The notes under the pieces: model-generated | The model's input: the letters and a program-made list of their open reading frames with translations, nothing else | Told to the model about the DNA's origin: nothing | Database searches by the model: none | Made by a program: the position numbers and the translations under genes | Source of the DNA: Rubrobacter sp. | GTDB taxonomy: Bacteria; Actinomycetota; Rubrobacteria; Rubrobacterales; Rubrobacteraceae | Length of the DNA stretch: 10,143 bases | NCBI GenBank assembly: GCA_016781635.1 | Contig: JADDPY010000531.1 | Location: forward strand, 1-10,143 | Reading direction: 5' to 3' | Shown: in pieces, positions 6,060-10,143 of the stretch | Layout: each line of letters begins with the position of its first letter | How positions within the stretch are numbered: position 1 is the stretch's first letter

Positions 6060-7120
6060 GGGCGGAGACCGGCATCCTATCGGCGGATGAGACCGCCTTC
6101 CTCACGCGCCAACGCGTCGCCAGGCTCGCCACGGCGGACGCAGCCGGTGCGCCGCACTCGATCCCCGTCTGCTTCGCTTACAATGGACGAAACCTGTACA
6201 TAGCCCTCGACGAGAAGCCCAAAGACGTTCGCGTCACCCGCCTAAAGCGCGTCCGCAACATCCTCGAAAACCCGCGGGTTGCCCTGGTGGCGGACCGATA
6301 CGCCGAGGACTGGGACCTTCTAGCGTACGTCATGGTGCGGGGCCGGGCCGGGCTACTAGAGCCCGGCGTGGATGAGCACACCGCCGCCGTCAGGCTTCTA
6401 CGCGGCAAGTACCAGCAGTACGAAGGGATGCGGATAGGGGAGAGCCCCGTTATCTCCGTTCACCCCGAACGCGTCGCTTCCTGGGGCGCGCTCGACGTCG
6501 CGAGCGGTGGCGCCGAGCCGTTGCTGGACGCCCTCAGGGGGCGCCGCTCCGTACGACGCTACCTCGACCGCGAGGTGCCCGGCGTAGTTATCGACAAGGT
6601 CGTGGAGGCCGCTCGTTGGGCCCCCTCGCCGCACGGCACGCAGCCCTGGCGCTTCGCCGTCGTCACGCAATCGGAGACGAAGAAGCGCCTCGCGGACGCG
6701 ATGGGGGAGGAGTGGCGCAGAAACCTTGAGATGGACGGCCAGGACGCAGCCGTGGTGGAGAAGCGGCTGGAGGGCTCACGGGGGCGCCTCCTCGACGCGC
6801 CCGTCCTGCTCTTGCTCTGCCTGTACCCCGGAGACCTCGACGCCTACCCCGACCCCGAGCGCCAGCGCAACGAGACGGTAATGGCTGTTCAGTCGCTAGG
6901 AGCAGCCGCGCAGAACGCCCTGCTCGCCGCCTACGAGCAGGGCCTCGACGCCGGCTGGATGTGCGCGCCGCTCTTTTGTCCGGAGGAGGTGACGACGGCC
7001 CTCGGCCTCGACCCCGAACTCGTCCCGCACGCCCTACTCACCCTCGGCTACGCGGCGGGCGACCCACCGAAGCGTCGCCCGCGCAGGCCGCTCGACAATC
7101 TCGTGGTGTATCGGGACTGA
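6056..7120 (+). CDS. Fused PPOX-class split-barrel and FbiB-C-like nitroreductase
   Basis: This 354-residue protein joins two flavin/deazaflavin domains. Residues about 7-145 match the F420-dependent PPOX-class split-barrel proteins of the Rv0121 type (FLTRQRVARLATADAAGAPH near 15-34, LKRVRNILENPRVALVADRY at 63-82, HPERVASWG at 136-144). Residues about 155-354 are a nitroreductase domain resembling the C-terminal half of actinobacterial FbiB: RRSVRRY (163-169), WAPSPHGTQPWRF (188-200), MAVQSLGAAAQN (276-287) and GWMCAPLFCPEEV (300-312). That FbiB domain reduces dehydro-F420-0 with FMNH2. The gamma-glutamyl ligase half of FbiB is absent. The start is TTG 6056-6058, overlapping the upstream stop as TTGA, with GGGAGAGG about 5 nt before it. 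The frame is open to 5495, but that part is a shadow of the LLM gene. The role in F420 maturation or in xenobiotic reduction is inferred. Confidence 0.85.
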   Translation: MRAETGILSADETAFLTRQRVARLATADAAGAPHSIPVCFAYNGRNLYIALDEKPKDVRVTRLKRVRNILENPRVALVADRYAEDWDLLAYVMVRGRAGLLEPGVDEHTAAVRLLRGKYQQYEGMRIGESPVISVHPERVASWGALDVASGGAEPLLDALRGRRSVRRYLDREVPGVVIDKVVEAARWAPSPHGTQPWRFAVVTQSETKKRLADAMGEEWRRNLEMDGQDAAVVEKRLEGSRGRLLDAPVLLLLCLYPGDLDAYPDPERQRNETVMAVQSLGAAAQNALLAAYEQGLDAGWMCAPLFCPEEVTTALGLDPELVPHALLTLGYAAGDPPKRRPRRPLDNLVVYRD

Positions 7121-7154
7121 GATGCCGCCCCCACCGGGGTTCCTCCCTTCCCGG

Positions 7155-9548
7155 CTATCGAGCGGGGGAGTACGCTCGCTCGGGCGTGCCGTAGAGCGTG
7201 GTGCGGCGCCGAGGGGTGCGACCTATCTCGGAGATCATGCGCTCCAGCTCCGGGGGCGTCATCTCCTGGCCATGGCTCGCCCCGGCCGCCCTCGAGATAC
7301 TCTCGTTCATGAGGGTGCCACCGAGGTCGTTGCAGCCGGCCTGGAGGCAGAGCTTCGCGCCCTGTTCCCCGAGCTTCACCCAGGAGACCTGGATGTTGTT
7401 TATGTAGCCGTGCAGCGAGATCCTCCCGACGGCGTGCATCTTCACCGTCTCGGCGAAGGTCGGTCCGCGCCGGCTGCGCCCTTGTAGGAAGAGCGGCGCC
7501 CCCATATGCACGAACGGCAGCGGGACGAACTCCGTGAAGCCACCGGTCTCGGCCTGGATATCGCGTAGGACCATGAGGTGGCGGGCCCAGTTTATCGGGC
7601 CATCGACGTGACCGAACATTATCGTTGCGGTCGAGCGGAGCCCCACCGCGTGCGCGGCGCGCATCACGTCAGACCACTCCTGCGTGTTCACCTTGTCCGG
7701 GCAGATGATCTCGCGGATCTCGTCGTCCAGAATCTCGGCGGCGGTTCCGGGCAGCGTCCCGAGGCCCGCATCCTTCAGGTCCACCAAAAACTCCTCGACG
7801 GAGAGGCCGAGCGTCTGAGCCCCCTGGAAGACCTCCAGCGGCGTGAAGGCGTGGACGTGCATCCCCGGCACCTCGTTCTTGACGGCCCGCAGATACCCGA
7901 GGTAGTTCTCACCGGTGAATTTCGCGTGAATACCCCCGACCATGCATACCTCGGTCGCGCCCTTCTCCCACGCCTCGCGCGCCCTCCGGGCAACCTCCGA
8001 GGGTTCCAGCAGGTACGGGTCACCGCGCAGGTTGAGGGATTTCGGACCCTTGGAGAAGGCGCAGAAGCGACACCGGAAGTAGCACTGGTTTGTGTAGTTT
8101 ATGTTCCGGTTGACGACGTAGGTGACCTCGTCGCCGCTAACCTCCTGCCGTAGCTCGTCGGCCACCCGACAGAGCTCCGAAAGCTCCGCGCCGCGGGCAG
8201 TGAAGAGCAGGGAGATCCCGCCCTCGTCCAGGTCCCGCTCCCCGGCGCCCGCGAGCGCCCGCACGAACTCGGGGCGCATCTTCGAGGGACGGCCCCCACG
8301 CGCCTCCCCAACCGCCCCGGCGGGGATCTCCTCGGTCGTACCGGGAGACCAGTCCTCCGCCCGGGCGAACCCCTCGGCGTCCATGCCCGACAGCACCCGC
8401 GAGCGTAGCCCCTCGTCCACCCACCGCTCTATGCCGAGCGCATAGGATGGATGCAGCGCGAGACGCTCCAGCAGCAGGTACCCCTCGGCCTCCGTCGCCT
8501 TCCCCAGCTCTTCGAGATGAGGCCAGGGCCGCTCGGGGTTGACGTGGTCCGGTGTGACGGGGGAGACCCCGCCCCAGTCGTTGATGCCGGCTTCTATGTA
8601 ACGGGCGTAGGATTGTCCGGCGTTTGCCGCGCTACCCGCAAGGTTCGGCGGCGCCTGCACCGTGACGTCGCCGGGCAGAAAGAGCCGGGCGAGAGCTATG
8701 GTAGCGAGCATCTCGTCCTCGGATGGCTCGGGGGAGAGGGACATCCTCGTCCCCGGCTTCGCCCGGAAGTTCTGGACGATGCATTCCTGTATATGACCGT
8801 GGCGCTCGTGAACCTCGCGGATCGCGAGGAGTGCGTCGACCCGCTCCTCGACCGTCTCCCCGATCCCGATGAGGATACCCGTCGTAAATGCCACCCCCTG
8901 ACGGCCCGCGGCCTCCAGCGTCTCCAGCCTGCGAGCTGGCACCTTGTCCGGAGAAGCCCAGTGGGCCATGTCGCGCCCCAGGAGGCGCTCGGAGATCCCC
9001 TCCAGCATGATCCCCTGCGAGACCGAGACCCCTCGCAGCGCGTGGATCTCGTCCTCGGAGAGCACTCCCGGGTTCGCGTGAGGTAGGAGACCCGTTTCCT
9101 CCAGGACGAGACGACAGCAATGGCCGAGGTAATCGATCGTGGTGGAGAAGCCCATCTCCCGGAGCTCTTCCCTCGCCTCGGGATAACGCTTCTCCGGCTT
9201 GTCCCCGAGCGTGAAGAGCGCCTCCTTGCACCCGGCCTCGGCGCCGGCCCGCGCGATCTCCAGTACCTCCTCGGGCGTAAGGTAGGCCCTCTCGCCCGGC
9301 CGTGGCCCGTGCGCGAAAGTGCAGTACCCGCAATTGTCCCGGCAAAGCTTCGTCAGCGGGATAAAGACCTTGCGTGAGTACGAAATTCTCGGGCCGAACA
9401 GACGGTCTCGTACCCCCGCCGCGGCTTCCATCGCCGGACCCGGGTTCCCGTAGGCCAACCGCCCCAGATCATGGGCCTCCTCGCGCCCCAAAGCGCCACC
9501 GGATACCGCCATATCGATTAGATCCTCGTAACTACCATGTGCTCTCAT
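7155..9548 (-). CDS. fbiC: Bifunctional FO synthase (CofG-CofH fusion, FbiC)
   Basis: FO synthase joins the tyrosine side chain to 5-amino-6-ribitylaminouracil, giving FO, the chromophore of coenzyme F420. The 797-residue protein contains two radical-SAM modules. The CofG-like half (about 50-380) has [19 protein letters not shown] with ligands C69, C73 and C76, later [15 protein letters not shown] and [20 protein letters not shown] segments. The CofH-like half (about 465-790) has [17 protein letters not shown] with ligands C489, C493 and C496, then [22 protein letters not shown] and [17 protein letters not shown] segments. The order and size fit mycobacterial FbiC (856 aa). ATG 9546-9548 is chosen because it sits 9 nt after a TATACT box. 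In-frame ATG 9587 and TTG 9596 fall inside a palindrome that is probably regulatory, though they cannot be excluded. Confidence 0.96.
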   Translation of the reverse strand: MRAHGSYEDLIDMAVSGGALGREEAHDLGRLAYGNPGPAMEAAAGVRDRLFGPRISYSRKVFIPLTKLCRDNCGYCTFAHGPRPGERAYLTPEEVLEIARAGAEAGCKEALFTLGDKPEKRYPEAREELREMGFSTTIDYLGHCCRLVLEETGLLPHANPGVLSEDEIHALRGVSVSQGIMLEGISERLLGRDMAHWASPDKVPARRLETLEAAGRQGVAFTTGILIGIGETVEERVDALLAIREVHERHGHIQECIVQNFRAKPGTRMSLSPEPSEDEMLATIALARLFLPGDVTVQAPPNLAGSAANAGQSYARYIEAGINDWGGVSPVTPDHVNPERPWPHLEELGKATEAEGYLLLERLALHPSYALGIERWVDEGLRSRVLSGMDAEGFARAEDWSPGTTEEIPAGAVGEARGGRPSKMRPEFVRALAGAGERDLDEGGISLLFTARGAELSELCRVADELRQEVSGDEVTYVVNRNINYTNQCYFRCRFCAFSKGPKSLNLRGDPYLLEPSEVARRAREAWEKGATEVCMVGGIHAKFTGENYLGYLRAVKNEVPGMHVHAFTPLEVFQGAQTLGLSVEEFLVDLKDAGLGTLPGTAAEILDDEIREIICPDKVNTQEWSDVMRAAHAVGLRSTATIMFGHVDGPINWARHLMVLRDIQAETGGFTEFVPLPFVHMGAPLFLQGRSRRGPTFAETVKMHAVGRISLHGYINNIQVSWVKLGEQGAKLCLQAGCNDLGGTLMNESISRAAGASHGQEMTPPELERMISEIGRTPRRRTTLYGTPERAYSPAR

Positions 9549-9556
9549 GGTCGGGG

Positions 9557-9562
9557 AGTATA
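9557..9562 (-). promoter_or_regulatory. -10 box for FO synthase, leaderless arrangement
   Basis: TATACT on the minus strand ends 8 nt before the FO synthase ATG at 9548, so transcription would start 2-4 nt before the start codon. A weak -35, TGGCCA (9586 to 9581), lies 18 bp upstream and overlaps the adjacent palindrome. No ribosome binding site fits between the -10 and the ATG. Confidence 0.45.
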
Positions 9563-9583
9563 CCCCTCGACCCTCCAGGCTGG

Positions 9584-9612
9584 CCATATACGACAAAGCT
9601 TGTCGTATATGG
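9584..9612. promoter_or_regulatory. Perfect 13-bp inverted repeat, candidate operator
   Basis: CCATATACGACAA (9584-9596) and TTGTCGTATATGG (9600-9612) are exact reverse complements separated by AGC. The 29-bp element lies between the divergent FO synthase and sulfurtransferase genes and overlaps both inferred -35 regions. Its length and symmetry suit a homodimeric regulator (for example of TetR or GntR type) acting in both directions. As RNA it could form a hairpin with a three-base loop. The regulator is not encoded in the window. Confidence 0.6.
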
Positions 9613-9614
9613 TT

Positions 9615-9620
9615 TAGAAT
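9615..9620 (+). promoter_or_regulatory. -10 box for the sulfurtransferase gene
   Basis: TAGAAT matches the -10 consensus at five of six positions and would give a transcription start near 9627 and a leader of about 31 nt containing AGGAG. The -35 region falls within the palindrome at 9584-9612 and has no consensus hexamer. Confidence 0.4.
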
Positions 9621-9657
9621 AGCCCCTCGTGTGTTTGGAAGAAGAGATAGGAGAACC

Positions 9658-10143
9658 GTGACCGAGAAGCAAATAGAAGAGAAGGGCTACGCGCACCCGG
9701 AGGCGTTGGTGACGACCGAGTGGGTGGCCGAGCACCTCAACGACGAGGGCGTGCGCATCGTCGAGAGCGACGAGGACGTCCTCCTCTACGACGTCGGACA
9801 CGTCCCCAACTCCGTCAAGGTCGACTGGGTCGAGGACCTAAACGACCCCATAACCCGTGACTACGTAAACCCCGAGCGATTCGCCGAGTTGTGCGCCGAG
9901 AAGGGCATCACCCCCGACACCACCGTCGTCTTCTACGGGGACAAGAACAACTGGTGGGCCACCTACGCCTTGTGGGTCTTCCGCCTCTTCGGCCACGAGA
10001 ACGTCAAGGTGATGGACGGCGGGAGGATCAAGTGGGAGGCCGAGGGCAGGGAGATGACCCAGGAGGTGCCTTCCTTCTCCCAGACGAGCTACCCGGTGCC
10101 CGAGCGAGACGACGAGAAGATCAGGGCTTTCCGAGAAGACGTG
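9658..10143 (+). CDS. Thiosulfate sulfurtransferase (CysA/SseA-like), 3'-truncated
   Basis: The frame stays open from GTG 9658 to the window end (162 codons). It encodes the N-terminal rhodanese domain of a two-domain thiosulfate/3-mercaptopyruvate sulfurtransferase, a cytoplasmic enzyme that moves sulfane sulfur to acceptors such as cyanide or thiols. Recognisable parts are [11 protein letters not shown] near the start, a [14 protein letters not shown] segment, [28 protein letters not shown], and [15 protein letters not shown], then [15 protein letters not shown] leading to the second domain. This pattern is close to actinobacterial CysA proteins. The catalytic cysteine of this family is in the C-terminal domain, beyond the window. 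AGGAG (9649-9653) sits 4 nt before the GTG. Gene symbol withheld because cysA/sseA naming depends on the missing half. Confidence 0.92.
   Translation, partial: MTEKQIEEKGYAHPEALVTTEWVAEHLNDEGVRIVESDEDVLLYDVGHVPNSVKVDWVEDLNDPITRDYVNPERFAELCAEKGITPDTTVVFYGDKNNWWATYALWVFRLFGHENVKVMDGGRIKWEAEGREMTQEVPSFSQTSYPVPERDDEKIRAFREDV

Noticed and set aside
7121..7154. Hairpin CCCC-ACC-GGGG (7129-7139) in the convergent gap before FO synthase as a terminator
   Set aside because: Only four base pairs with no T-run; too weak to call.
8632..9345. Long open frame on the minus strand within FO synthase
   Set aside because: It overlaps the FO synthase reading frame, has glycine/arginine-rich shadow composition and contains no recognisable motif. 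High GC content produces such frames.
9658..10143. Sulfurtransferase as a catalytically broken gene because no active-site cysteine loop is seen
   Set aside because: In two-domain sulfurtransferases the catalytic cysteine is in the C-terminal domain, which lies beyond the window; the visible half is normal.

Overview
The window comes from a GC-rich bacterium. It holds a fused CofG/CofH FO synthase, other F420-type genes, a CysA-like sulfurtransferase, several GTG/TTG starts and probable leaderless transcripts. These point to an actinobacterium, and a deep-branching lineage such as Rubrobacteraceae is the best guess from protein flavour; no rRNA or other marker in the window proves it. Almost every base is coding, and no frameshifted genes, tRNAs, rRNAs, CRISPR arrays or insertion sequences are seen.

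Layout. (1) 1-697: the 3' part of a TauE/SafE-type membrane transporter, cut by the window edge. (2) 694-2176, minus strand: folE2 followed by a small uracil-DNA glycosylase-like gene, ending head-on against the transporter with the two stop codons sharing four bases. (3) 2306-4193, plus strand: queC-queD-queE, divergent from folE2. Together with FolE2 these encode the complete GTP to preQ0 route (FolE2, QueD, QueE, QueC) for queuosine or another 7-deazaguanine. (4) 4274-4927, minus strand: a VapBC-type toxin-antitoxin pair. (5) 5022-7120, plus strand: a luciferase-like (LLM) flavin/F420 oxidoreductase, translationally coupled to an unusual fusion of an F420-type split-barrel domain with a nitroreductase domain resembling the C-terminal half of FbiB. 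(6) 7155-9548, minus strand: bifunctional FO synthase, which makes the F420 chromophore. (7) 9658-end: the start of a thiosulfate sulfurtransferase gene, divergent from FO synthase.

Two metabolic themes dominate: preQ0 synthesis and deazaflavin (F420) synthesis or use. The most notable observations are the split-barrel/nitroreductase fusion next to FO synthase, which may supply the dehydro-F420 reductase step usually carried by FbiB; a cysteine-free DNA glycosylase that has lost the iron-sulfur ligands of its family and carries an insert where UdgX has its catalytic loop; a perfect 13+13 bp inverted repeat in the FO synthase/sulfurtransferase divergent promoter; and two genes (vapB, FO synthase) whose -10 boxes sit about 9 nt before the ATG with no ribosome binding site, suggesting leaderless mRNAs.
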